Made by a program: the position numbers and the translations under genes. A DNA stretch of 64,000 nt from Megalonaias nervosa. Lineage: Eukaryota; Mollusca; Bivalvia; Unionida; Unionidae. A model generated the notes under the pieces. The model was not told where the DNA came from, searched no databases, and worked only from the letters and a program-made list of their open reading frames with translations. Below, in pieces: positions 11,434-19,980 of this stretch. Where the stretch lies: positions 1 to 64,000 of the forward strand of contig JAECUM010009678.1 in assembly GCA_016617855.1 (NCBI GenBank), in the 5' to 3' direction. Within the stretch, counting starts at the first letter, position 1. Each line of letters begins with the position of its first letter.

Positions 11434-11769
11434 ATGAGGGAAATTACGAGAACTCCATGGGCTAAATACCCCGGTGAGAGACATCTTCCTGGATATAATT
11501 ATTGTGGTCCTGGAACTCGACTTGATATCCGACTTGATGATCAAGATCAACCAAGCCCAGGAGAGTATCCAATAAATAAGATTGATCAAGCGTGCCATGT
11601 TCATGACGTTGCGTATAAAAGTAAAGATTTACAACAACGACATCTTGCAGATGTAAAATTGATTCAAGGATTAAATTCTATACTCAATAAATCTGTTAGA
11701 GAAAAACTCGCTAGTTTTCTAGTAAAAACTGCCATGAAAGGTAAAATAATGTTAGGTGCTGGTAATTAA
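11434..11769 (+). CDS. Phospholipase A2-like protein
   Basis: A 111-residue open frame. It has the calcium-loop motif YCGPGT (about residues 24-29) and the catalytic helix signature DQACHVHDVAYK (about 52-63) with the His-Asp pair. This is the PLA2 fold found in parvovirus VP1 N-termini and in adintovirus/Polinton proteins, where it is thought to act on endosomal membranes during entry. It is followed by a helical tail and a hydrophobic C-terminus. The residues for calcium and catalysis look present and the frame is intact. It sits between the zinc-ribbon gene and the integrase on the same strand. Confidence 0.85.
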   Translation: MREITRTPWAKYPGERHLPGYNYCGPGTRLDIRLDDQDQPSPGEYPINKIDQACHVHDVAYKSKDLQQRHLADVKLIQGLNSILNKSVREKLASFLVKTAMKGKIMLGAGN

Positions 11770-11785
11770 TGATATAACTATTATA

Positions 11786-12776
11786 ATGGAATCCATTTAT
11801 TATAACCCAAGAGGATATTGGAGGGGCAGAGCAGCGATTACTAAACTAAACAGCAAAAGTCTCACGTTCTGTTGCTGCAGCGTAGTTAGCATGACAGGCA
11901 ATATGGCAGATTTATCTACCACCACCTAAAAAAATTCAGTACGCACATTTTGATGTCAGCACCCCTAATGAAGTTCATCAAGCAGATATTTTATTTTTAC
12001 CACATGACACCATTAAAATTGGTAGACGTCAATCACGCACATACAAATACGCATTAACTGTCGTTGACGTTGCAAGCAGATATAAAGAAGCGGAACCATT
12101 ATCAACAAAGACAGCATCTGAAGTTGCATCTGCGTTTGAACGAATTTATCAACGTGGTGGTCTACGATGGCCACAATTATTATAGGTTGATCCTGGAATA
12201 GAATTTCTCGGTGCGGTATTATCGTTGATGAAAAAACATAATGTTAAAATCAGACGAGGACATACTGAAATTCATCGTGATCAGGCAATCGTTGAACGAT
12301 TTAATCGAACACTTGCTGAGCGGTTATTTGGATATCAATATGCAAGGGAAATATCTACTGACTTTAAATCCGGTGAGAGATCTCGTGAATGGGTTGCAAG
12401 ATTACCAAGTGTGATAGCTGCATTAAATAACGAAATTACTCGTACAACTTCCATGAAACCTTCTAATGCGATCACAAAAAAATATATACCCCGTAGCGAT
12501 GGCTACGGACAACGACGTGAATCTTTCTCTCAACCGGTATTAGGTAATGTAACTGTAAGATATTTATATGAACCTGGTGAACATGAAGGTGGTAAAAAAA
12601 GAGCAACCGATCCTATCTGGAGTGTGACTACACATACAATTTCTAGCGTGGTTAGATCCACTGGTAGACCTCCAATCTACAGACTAGATTCTACAGCTCC
12701 TCAACATGGATTTGTACGTGAACAATTACAAGTAATTCCTAAAGACACACAATTACCACCACCTTCACTTATGTAA
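11786..12776 (+). pseudogene. Polinton retroviral-type integrase (broken)
   Basis: The N-terminus starts at the ATG at 11786 (YYNPRGYWRGRAAI, typical of Polinton integrases). A frameshift at about 11855-11900 moves the reading to the frame containing WQIYLPPPKK. That frame has TAG at 11883 and TGA at 11892 near the shift, and a further TAG at 12183 just before the second catalytic Asp. Catalytic-core signatures remain visible: the first Asp in VHQADILFL, the second in VDPGIEFLG, and the Glu in QAIVERFNRTLAERLF. From 12225 to the TAA at 12774 the frame is open (183 residues). With at least one shift and nonsense codons inside the DDE core, this copy cannot make a normal integrase. Confidence 0.9.
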
Positions 12777-13064
12777 ACTAGCACCTCTACGTCGATTACA
12801 TTCAAGACATGTCAGCATCACATTATCACGTGTATGACCAATATCACTATTAATTCTGTCTACGGTAAATTGTCTTGAATTATTATTCGAATACTGCCAT
12901 AACATATTACAGTTACAGCTTGCACAATTATTATTCTGTTGTTGTTTTAGTTTTATAATAAATTCAGTATCAATATCAAAGTCACGATTATTTTTTTTGT
13001 CACATTGCTTATAACCAGATAGTTTTTTTCTTATTATGTCATTACTAACAGTTTCATTATTATT
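12765..13064 (-). pseudogene. HNH-type nuclease module at the end of the helicase gene
   Basis: Open for about 99 codons in the helicase frame, directly after the TGA at 13065-13067, ending at TGA 12765-12767. It has a basic start (IIRKKLSGYKQCDKK), a Cys pair (CASCNCNMLW), a central FTVDRINSDIGHTRDN and a second Cys pair LTCLECNRRRG. This Cys-pair / D-R-(I/L)-N...GH-x2-DN / C-x2-CN layout is that of HNH (endonuclease VII-like) nucleases. There is no ATG of its own near the start, so it was probably the C-terminal domain of the upstream protein. Its 3' end overlaps the convergent integrase gene by 12 bp. Confidence 0.7.
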
Positions 13065-14091
13065 TCATGTAAAATTCATAATAACCCTATGTAGTTGAGA
13101 TATTCTTCTGACTCGAGAAACTGCGAGATAGACTAAATTTGACCATTCGATCCGATCATCGACGATCCAGATATTTGTATCAGAAATAGTTAATCCTTGT
13201 GACGAGTGAATCGTTATAGCGTATCCTAACGTCCATGGTGATTTATTCATACTCAGCGCATTCTCAACAACATTAATATCGACTAAAATAATATCATTCA
13301 AGACAAGATTTTGTATTCCACCACCAGGAATTTCAACATCAATATTCTGTCGTCGAGTATCTGATGGACGATAACATAATGGTACAGGTATATTTGGAAA
13401 CTTTTCTTTATGTAATAGAAATAATTTTTTTTTGTAATTCGTCACGGACTATTTTTCTACTTGCTACTATCAAATCAGTAGGATTCCATAAATTTAGAAA
13501 ATTATTCATTGTGGTTTCTGGAATTACTCCTCGCATTATTTCACATTGTATTTTATCTGGCTGTAGTCTGATTAACCTTTTAAACTCCTTCAGCGGTTCA
13601 TCAATAGCTCTATGGTCATCATTTATTTCTTCATAATAATCTACATTATTCTTCAGCCATTCATGTGGAGACTGACCAACAAAGGGTGGTGGTTGACCAT
13701 GATCGCCACACATAATTACAGCAGTATTCTTTGTTAATAACCAATCAAAAAATATTTTTAATATTTCTAACGGTACTGTGTCTACCTCGTCCCATATAAT
13801 ATACTTAGGTATATATTTCTCGCCCATTCGCTCAGGAGTCCATACATCTCCACACCATCTAAAGAAACTATGATAAGTACATGATTTTACTCCTCGTTCC
13901 TTTATTTCCCTGGCGAGTTTATGTGTAGGTGTTAAAACAATTATATCTGAATTATTATTCATGAATAATTTAATCGCACGTGTTGTTTTACCTGAACCAC
14001 CGCATCCGTTAAGGTAAACAGTCTTATGTCTAGCCACAGGATCATATACAGATGGTGCTGATGACTTTGATGCTTGATTATTATTTTTGTA
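13065..14091 (-). pseudogene. SF1 (PIF1/RecD-like) helicase module, frameshifted
   Basis: Motif I is LNGCGGSGKTTRAI, motif Ia VLTPTHKLA, motif II IIWDEVD, motif III MCGDHGQPPP; after a frameshift come motif V TIHSSQGLT and motif VI VYLAVSRVRR. The motifs are those of superfamily 1B helicases. The shift lies in a nine-base A run on the coding strand (13425-13433). The frame is continuous upstream with the end of PolB, separated only by TAA at 14092-14094, and no ATG precedes motif I. A TGA at 13065 separates it from the HNH module. It was probably the middle domain of one long replication protein. Confidence 0.82.
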
Positions 14092-16213
14092 TTATATTTC
14101 CTTAATTTCAACGTTGGCAGATTCAGAATAACTAAATATATTTTCTTGTTTTATTCTCCATGATCCCCATTCACCATTACCAAGTAGCGGTTTTAACAAA
14201 TCTGTATATTTTTTTTTATTTATATAAAACGAATCCGTAACAACTCTGACAGCATCACGAGGAAATCTATTTATCATAGACAGTAGATTTATTGAAACAT
14301 GGGCTAACATCGATGATCTTAAATGAGTAAATTGCGGTGAGTCACCATCAACATTGCTCACAATTGTACCTTGTTTGGTTCCGTCTGATAAATAAGCATT
14401 ACTTCGATTTATAAATGTGTTTTTTTTTCCGTTGTATCAGCGATTATAAAATCGTCCATAATTAATCTTGTACAGTGTCATTTATGATCATACGATCCTC
14501 CTTGAGTAAATTTACCGATTATCTTTCTACCAAGATCTTTTGCAAGTTTCTCATCGTGATCGGCTCTGCATTTATGTATATTATTAGTAATTTTAATAAT
14601 GTCATCTTCATTGAGATCAGGAAATTCTTTCCTGGCATCATCAATATTAAATCTATCCGGTTTTGGTAACCAAACTTGCTTCTGTGACCGATACGATATG
14701 ATTGCTTCACTCACCTTCAATAATGTTAAAATTCCAGCATCAATCATATACCGTAATAGTACTATTGGAACCCAACATTTTTCTGAAAAATGTCTTCCAA
14801 ACCAAGCATACGTTATCAGATGGAGATCTTCTGTAAACTCGAATGATTCTATATATGCGAATCCGGTTAAGTCAAAATCTGGTAAGGGTCCGTTTATTGC
14901 AACTCTGGCCATCTCGTGTGATGGATGTCCGAATCTCTTAAAGTATCTAGAACATTCTCTGTATCCAAGAAAACTTCCAGGATAACTCGCTACCATATCA
15001 ACGGAGATAACGTCATTATACTTATATTTAGTATTCCACAATCCTCCGTGTCCATATTCTACGCAGCTTTTATGGATATCTTCAAGAAATTCCGATCGTG
15101 TTGGTTTCCATAAATTTTTCTCCTGAGCAAAGTGAGCCGCAACAGATGGAACAGTAAAACAATTATTTAATAATTCTCCAACCTTGATATCGTCTGAAGT
15201 GTATTTTAATGCTAGTTTTTTCATTTCCTCGTGTAGAGATTCTGTACGATAAATATCACCATTAGGCCGTACAAACTGATTGTAATAATCATATTCTGAA
15301 CTTTGAAACAACCAAACAGACACAGGATCACTTTTACTGATATTTTTGATAAAATCAAATATATGACCATTATAAAATTTAACCGTTCTGTCTCGTGGAA
15401 ATATTGTTACTGCCATAGTCCATGCATGTGCATTATGATCGATGATTGTTATAGGATTACCATTTTTTATATATTTCGGTTTGTACAAAATTTCTCCGGT
15501 TAGTGTTAGTTAGTACTGCTGTTGGAAATCTTAATTTCTTCTCTAGCTCAGCAACATCTTTAATAGATGCTCCGGTATCTTTAACTGATTCTGCCCACGT
15601 ATTTATTTTTTTTACGTCGTAAATCTGTTAACCCATTACCACGTATCGCGTTTGTGAAATGTTCTGTTACCCGTTCAGCCACACAGTTTATTCTTAATTC
15701 TGATAGTCTCCTCGGTTTGAGATCCCCAACGTCAGGTTTATTATTCAGCGGATATATTGCATATACAACCGCAGTCACAGGGTATCTCCGTTCATAATAC
15801 GGTTTGTCAATACCGGTCAATATTCCGGGTTTTGATTTATTACTCAAAAGAACAATATTATTTCCCGACTGTATGCGGACTGGATCACGCTTGTCACGAA
15901 TAATCCAAGTATCTTCTTCTGTATTTACAATAAATTTTATTAAAATAAAATATTTTTGATCATCAAGGTGATTAATAATTATTCTTCCTCGTTTGTCATT
16001 CATTATAGTATCGACAATATTTCCGATTCTGAATGTTGACCAGACATGAGCAGCACCATCATTACGAAACTCCTTCTTTGCTTCACGGATACGCTCTGTT
16101 ATATCGTCATTCGTTAAAGCTATATCTTGCATTAAAGCACTAAATTTATATTCTGATAGTCTGTCAAGATCAAATCTTGCTCTATGTGGTTTTATTGCCG
16201 ATAATTCGTTCAT
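14092..16213 (-). pseudogene. polB: Protein-primed-type DNA polymerase B (broken)
   Basis: Starts at the ATG at 16213 (MNELSAIKPH). The N-terminal part ends in LSELRINCVAERVTEHF. A frameshift at the eight-A run (15606-15613) and another near 15500 lead into a 336-codon open part with motif A VISVDMVASYPGSF and a motif B-like GRKIIGKFTQGG. A one-base loss near 14477 and a TGA at 14437-14439 precede the last part, which has motif C VRVVTDSFYI. The palm motifs are intact as residues. About 700 codons is short for a Polinton polymerase, and I see no clear DxE exonuclease motif. It runs in frame, past TAA 14092, into the helicase. Confidence 0.88.
14095..14130 (-). other. PolB C-terminal end adjoining the helicase
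   Basis: The last PolB codons (ANVEIKEI) run to TAA 14092-14094. The same frame resumes at once with about 24 codons rich in Asn, Ser and Ala before the helicase P-loop. This is the joint between two modules without an initiation codon. Confidence 0.6.
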
Positions 16214-16258
16214 ATAATTAAGACAAGTATTTAAATTAAATTTTAGTATATATATATA
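16214..16258. promoter_or_regulatory. Divergent AT-rich intergenic region
   Basis: Only 45 bp separate the PolB start (leftward) from the Cys-rich gene start (rightward). It is nearly pure A/T, with TATATATATA directly before the rightward ATG and TAATTAAGAC on the other side. A compact bidirectional early promoter is inferred; no further element can be named. Confidence 0.45.
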
Positions 16259-16495
16259 ATGATTGAAACAAAGAACAAATGTGCTTGGCTTAAAATCGGA
16301 CATACTATTTCTTGTAATAAATCGTGCGTGAACAAATACTGCGGAAATCATGCGCAAAGTATCAAAAATGGAAGTACAGGCCCAATACCGTGCAATAAAT
16401 GCGGTATTGGAGTAAGAGGAAAAACTCAATTGTGTTTAAAATGTGGCGGAAAAAAATACAGGGAATTAAAACGATATTATGACCAAAAAAAATAA
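16259..16495 (+). CDS. Cys-rich small zinc-binding protein
   Basis: A 78-residue open frame with ten cysteines and two histidines. There is an N-terminal set (KCAWLKIGHTISCNKSC, then YCGNH) and a C-terminal ribbon of two pairs (PCNKCGIG and LCLKCGGKK), followed by a basic tail. The spacing suggests two zinc sites. The gene is transcribed away from PolB across a 45-bp gap. I do not recognise a named family; a zinc-dependent nucleic-acid or protein-binding role is inference. It is intact, with AT-rich leader sequence like its neighbours. Confidence 0.65.
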   Translation: MIETKNKCAWLKIGHTISCNKSCVNKYCGNHAQSIKNGSTGPIPCNKCGIGVRGKTQLCLKCGGKKYRELKRYYDQKK

Positions 16496-16580
16496 TACTT
16501 TGACATTGTCAGGTAAATCTCCTATAAAAACCGTAGAAGATTATCTGGCCAGATTTCAAAACAATGATTTAAACAAATAA
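16479..16580 (+). CDS. 33-residue small ORF
   Basis: An ATG inside the last codons of the Cys-rich gene opens a 33-codon frame (contains LSGKSPIKTVEDYLARFQNN) ending at 16580, just 13 bp before the homing-type gene. The overlap and the amphipathic C-terminal part are in keeping with a real small viral gene, but no family is recognised and chance cannot be excluded. Confidence 0.3.
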   Translation: MTKKNNTLTLSGKSPIKTVEDYLARFQNNDLNK

Positions 16581-16593
16581 TATTATTATATAA

Positions 16594-17090
16594 ATGGAAC
16601 AAAACGAATTTGTGGCGCATCCAATCATTAAAAATTATGAAGCATCCCGAGATGGTGTAATCAGACACTGTAAATCAAAAAACCCAGTCGGTAATCTTGA
16701 TAAATTTGGTTATTTTAGATTCCGTGCTGGAAATAAAAATTACTTATCACATATATTCATATTCGAATGTTTTTATGGGGTCGTTAAAAATGGACTTGTA
16801 GTTGATCACATTGATGGAGATCCCAAAAATAATCATTTATCTAACCTGCAAGCTATTACACAGAGTCAGAATTCTGCACGTGGAAATACAGGAAGGTTAA
16901 AGTATTTAAAAAGAGAGCTATTAAATCCATAAATACAGAAACAGGTCAAGAAATAACTTTTTCCTCAATGAATGCAGCTGCCAAATATTTTAGCATACAT
17001 CCTGCTTCAGTACAATTTGTTGCAAATAAAATATACAAATCTGCATATTCAATAAAGTACGATCAGTCGATAATATTTGAATATATCTAA
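16594..17090 (+). pseudogene. HNH homing-endonuclease-like gene with NUMOD1-type tail (frameshifted)
   Basis: The first part (112 codons, ATG at 16594) has a NUMOD4-like start (YEASRDGVIRH), a beta segment with SHIFIFECF, and the HNH core VVDHIDGDPKNNHLSNLQAI, then SQNSARG. After a frameshift at about 16895-16910 the next frame has SINTETGQEITFSSMNAAAK and VANKIYKSAYSI, which fits the DNA-binding NUMOD1 repeat that commonly follows HNH domains, and ends at TAA 17088-17090. Such genes are selfish nicking or cutting enzymes of phages and organelles. Here it is free-standing inside a Polinton. Confidence 0.75.
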
Positions 17091-17857
17091 CTCTGTACTC
17101 TTAACAAAAAACCAGGATAAATAAATATTTTTTTACTATATAGTTTGACTCTATCAATTTTGCTAAGGGTTTTGTTTAGTCCCTGACTCAGTCATGGGTT
17201 CACTTTCACTGTCGCTGTTCTCAGTGTCATTGACAGAATCAAATAACATAATCTTTCTCAACTGCATTACACGATTGTCTCACATGTGATTACTCTGGAC
17301 TTGTATTATTAATAGAACAAAATCAGTTATTGTAGAACTGTAGCGTGAATTTACTTCAATTTTTCAAACATAATTCATAAAATAATCGCATATTACATTT
17401 TCTGTATGAGTTATCGTTCGTTAAGGTCAAAATACATGTGTTAGAGCTAAAAATAACTCTACGCACTTGCATATGAACCGACGTGAATTTAAGGTTATCA
17501 GAGTCAAAAGATGCACAATATCCCCTCTGTTACAAATTGATGCTTTACTAACAACTAATTGCTTTACAGAAAACAAATACATCACCAAATAATTAACGAA
17601 AAACAAATTATATTCGTTGTCTATAAATCAAACGTAGTAGTAAGTGAAATAATCGTTTAATTTGCTCTGCAGAGAGAGGGGACAGAGGTATCTCGCTTTA
17701 TATGTACAATGCCTCAAACATATTATTATGGAAAAATCAGTAAAAAAATAACTGTTCTATCTTTGATAAAAGTATTTTATTACTCAAATATATATTATTG
17801 TAAAAATAAATTTCAGAATCAGATTTTTTTTTTTTCCTGATTATTTACTCGGACGTT
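17091..17857. other. ~770-bp gap in the otherwise compact Polinton
   Basis: The only long non-coding stretch in the element. It is AT-rich apart from a small acidic frame near 17163-17267. It lies between the early genes and the late block and may hold the late-gene terminator region or an insertion. I see no clear terminal inverted repeats within it. Confidence 0.5.
17163..17267 (-). CDS. 34-residue acidic small ORF (doubtful)
   Basis: ATG at 17267 opens a frame that is basic at the start (MQLRKIM) and then acidic and Ser-rich (NDTENSDSESEP), ending at TAG. The composition resembles the acidic N-termini of some DNA transposases, but nothing follows it, so an insertion remnant or chance are both possible. 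Confidence 0.2.
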   Translation of the reverse strand: MQLRKIMLFDSVNDTENSDSESEPMTESGTKQNP

Positions 17858-18163
17858 CTACGAGCGTATATACAAATTAATATTTAGTGATCCCCCTCTT
17901 AAATCCAAAATGTAACCTGTCTGGTCAGTAAGTTTGAAATTTATTCTTGACAATAATGGATTACGTACACGTAGATAAACTGGATTAATTGGCTCAGATA
18001 CAATTAACCACCCTGGGGGCACTTGAGGACTAAATGCATATAATATATCTCCTTGTTGAGCTTGAGTGGATTTTTCAAGATCTACTTGATAGCTGTCATC
18101 TATTACGTTACATACTAAATTGACTGCGATCGTTGATGTTATATTAACAATACCAGGTGACAT
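17858..18163 (-). CDS. Late protein, probable virion component (101 aa)
   Basis: A 101-residue open frame with mostly beta-type sequence. Its C-terminus, FKLTDQTGYILDLRGGSLN followed by a short hydrophobic end, is a pattern I associate with Polinton late structural proteins (L-T-D-Q...L-D-L-x-G). It is the first gene of the leftward late block, 56 bp from the 381-residue gene. No named family; a capsid-surface or fibre-base role is inference. Confidence 0.55.
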   Translation of the reverse strand: MSPGIVNITSTIAVNLVCNVIDDSYQVDLEKSTQAQQGDILYAFSPQVPPGWLIVSEPINPVYLRVRNPLLSRINFKLTDQTGYILDLRGGSLNINLYIRS

Positions 18164-18219
18164 ATGGCGGCCTCCACCATGTGGATCATTATTATATTTA
18201 AGAATGGTTGATGTAGGTA

Positions 18220-19365
18220 TTAATTTTTTCCGTGAATCACATATTCTTTTAAAGTGTTTTCAATAAGATCATTAACTGATTTCTTTAGCTCTTCATAGTT
18301 AAATCCTGGAATTACAAATGTTGGTAGTTCTTCTCTTGTAATTCCATAATATTTAAGAAACACTGTTGTAAACAAACGATTGAGTGGAACACGCTGAATT
18401 GGATCGTCTTCAGTAACTATGTAATTTGTAATATATGTAGTTCTGGATGGATTTATTAAATGTTTTTCTCTGTCAACGATAATATCATTCATAGACTCTA
18501 GGTCTGAAGCAACAAGATTCAAATGTTGTATTGTTTCAATTATTTGATTTTTTAAATCATCGTTGTATGAAACATTAATGCTTGAAAATACATTTCGTAG
18601 ATTGTTAAATACACGTTCATGTTCAGATTTAATTGTATTGGCATATGAATTTATTAAATCAACATCAAGAGTCATTATTTTACCTTTTTTACCATCAATT
18701 GCTTTTATAAAATAGGTTTCTTGTCTATCTATATAATGTATAACTCTTTTATCGCCTAAATATTTTTGCCATGGATAAGCATCTGTTACTTTTCGATATT
18801 CTGGAATTTTTATAGATATTCTTTTATCTGTAACGAAATCAGATCGTTGTGGTTCTGGTAGTCCTTGATAAACCGGTGGAATATCTGGCCAGCCTAATAC
18901 CGATCTAATCGAACTTTGATAAATATCTACAGAATAATCAGGGGAATTTATTTCAATTGCCGCTGATAATGTTGGTTCATAAGCAGTAAATGCTATTTTT
19001 GATTCTTTTCCTGTAATAGATTTAATTCTGCGCTGAAACTCATCGTTGATTTGTTCTATTTGATAACTGCCCGATGGAATAGCAACTACTTGCCAATCTG
19101 GATTTCCATCAGGTTTATTTTTATTAGCGAATACTAATGAATTATTTGGCTGTAGTCCACCAAATGGTTTTGATCTAATATTTGGCCAGCTATAATAAAC
19201 TCGCAATTGTGCTAGGGCTATTTCTTCTGCGGGAATTGCGGTTGGAAAGTTAACGCTAAACTCAGGATTGGTCGAACTTAATGAGATCATCGTAGTTTTT
19301 GACGGTGTTCTATTAGTGACGATCTGTTGAAGTAATTCTCTTGACGCTGCCGAAGACTCAGTCAT
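18220..19365 (-). CDS. Late protein, probable virion component (381 aa)
   Basis: A 381-residue intact frame. The first ~170 residues are beta-rich (TTMISLSSTNPEF; IALAQLRVYYSWPNI; VVAIPSGSYQIEQINDEF), a pattern common in Polinton late proteins. The C-terminal half is more helical (NLRNVFSSINVSYNDDL; NYEELKKSVNDLI). The start overlaps the end of the upstream two-TM gene by 8 bp, so they are probably co-expressed. A minor capsid or penton-like role is possible by position, but I cannot prove it. Confidence 0.6.
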   Translation of the reverse strand: MTESSAASRELLQQIVTNRTPSKTTMISLSSTNPEFSVNFPTAIPAEEIALAQLRVYYSWPNIRSKPFGGLQPNNSLVFANKNKPDGNPDWQVVAIPSGSYQIEQINDEFQRRIKSITGKESKIAFTAYEPTLSAAIEINSPDYSVDIYQSSIRSVLGWPDIPPVYQGLPEPQRSDFVTDKRISIKIPEYRKVTDAYPWQKYLGDKRVIHYIDRQETYFIKAIDGKKGKIMTLDVDLINSYANTIKSEHERVFNNLRNVFSSINVSYNDDLKNQIIETIQHLNLVASDLESMNDIIVDREKHLINPSRTTYITNYIVTEDDPIQRVPLNRLFTTVFLKYYGITREELPTFVIPGFNYEELKKSVNDLIENTLKEYVIHGKN

Positions 19366-19897
19366 TATTATTATTGTTATTATTTAATTCGTCTTGGTTA
19401 TTGTGAGTGACTTTGTCACCAAAATCGTTAACGAATTTGAATGCTTCATCATAGGTTTTCATTATCGTTGCGAACTCCTCATCAGATATTTTACCATCGC
19501 TGGGATACAAGGAAATATATGACGATAATTTAGAATACGCCGCTGCTGCTGTGTATAATTTTATTATGTACTCGTGTAATTTAGTATTTGTACATGTAGC
19601 TATCTTCTTAGCTATAAAACTGAGAACGCCTGCGATAGTCGTTGAAGTTGAAACAACAATTGTTACAAATGCAGGCGCCGTCATTGTTATTGTTGATAAT
19701 AATAATCCGGCCCCAGCAACAATAGCGGAAACTGAGTAAACAATTATATCAATAACAACCATACGTCTGCGATATTTTTTTACTTTTATTGTATAATCGT
19801 CGATTATATTTTTTAATTCAGTCTGACATTTACACACTTGATTATATCTATGATGTTGAACGTCGATGTAGGACTGGGGTCCTTGGTTTTGATTCAT
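19358..19897 (-). CDS. Two-TM SLATT-like membrane protein
   Basis: A 179-residue intact frame. A basic helix with Cys (YNQVCKCQTELKN; KKYRRRMVVID) precedes two hydrophobic segments at about residues 48-72 and 76-93, with a short link between them. A Lys-rich helix and a long C-terminal helical part with DGKISDEEFATIM follow, then an Asn-rich tail. Two TMs followed by a helical region with an EF-like DG-x-IS-x-EEF turn resembles SLATT-domain proteins, known in bacteria as predicted pore-forming effectors next to nucleotide-sensing genes. A virion membrane or host-membrane role is inferred. Confidence 0.55.
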   Translation of the reverse strand: MNQNQGPQSYIDVQHHRYNQVCKCQTELKNIIDDYTIKVKKYRRRMVVIDIIVYSVSAIVAGAGLLLSTITMTAPAFVTIVVSTSTTIAGVLSFIAKKIATCTNTKLHEYIIKLYTAAAAYSKLSSYISLYPSDGKISDEEFATIMKTYDEAFKFVNDFGDKVTHNNQDELNNNNNNND

Positions 19898-19980
19898 TAT
19901 ACTTAATGACGTTAAGTGACTAATTGAGGGGTTTCAGCTACAAATTCCAAACACCACCAGTAAGACGTTGCGATTATTGT

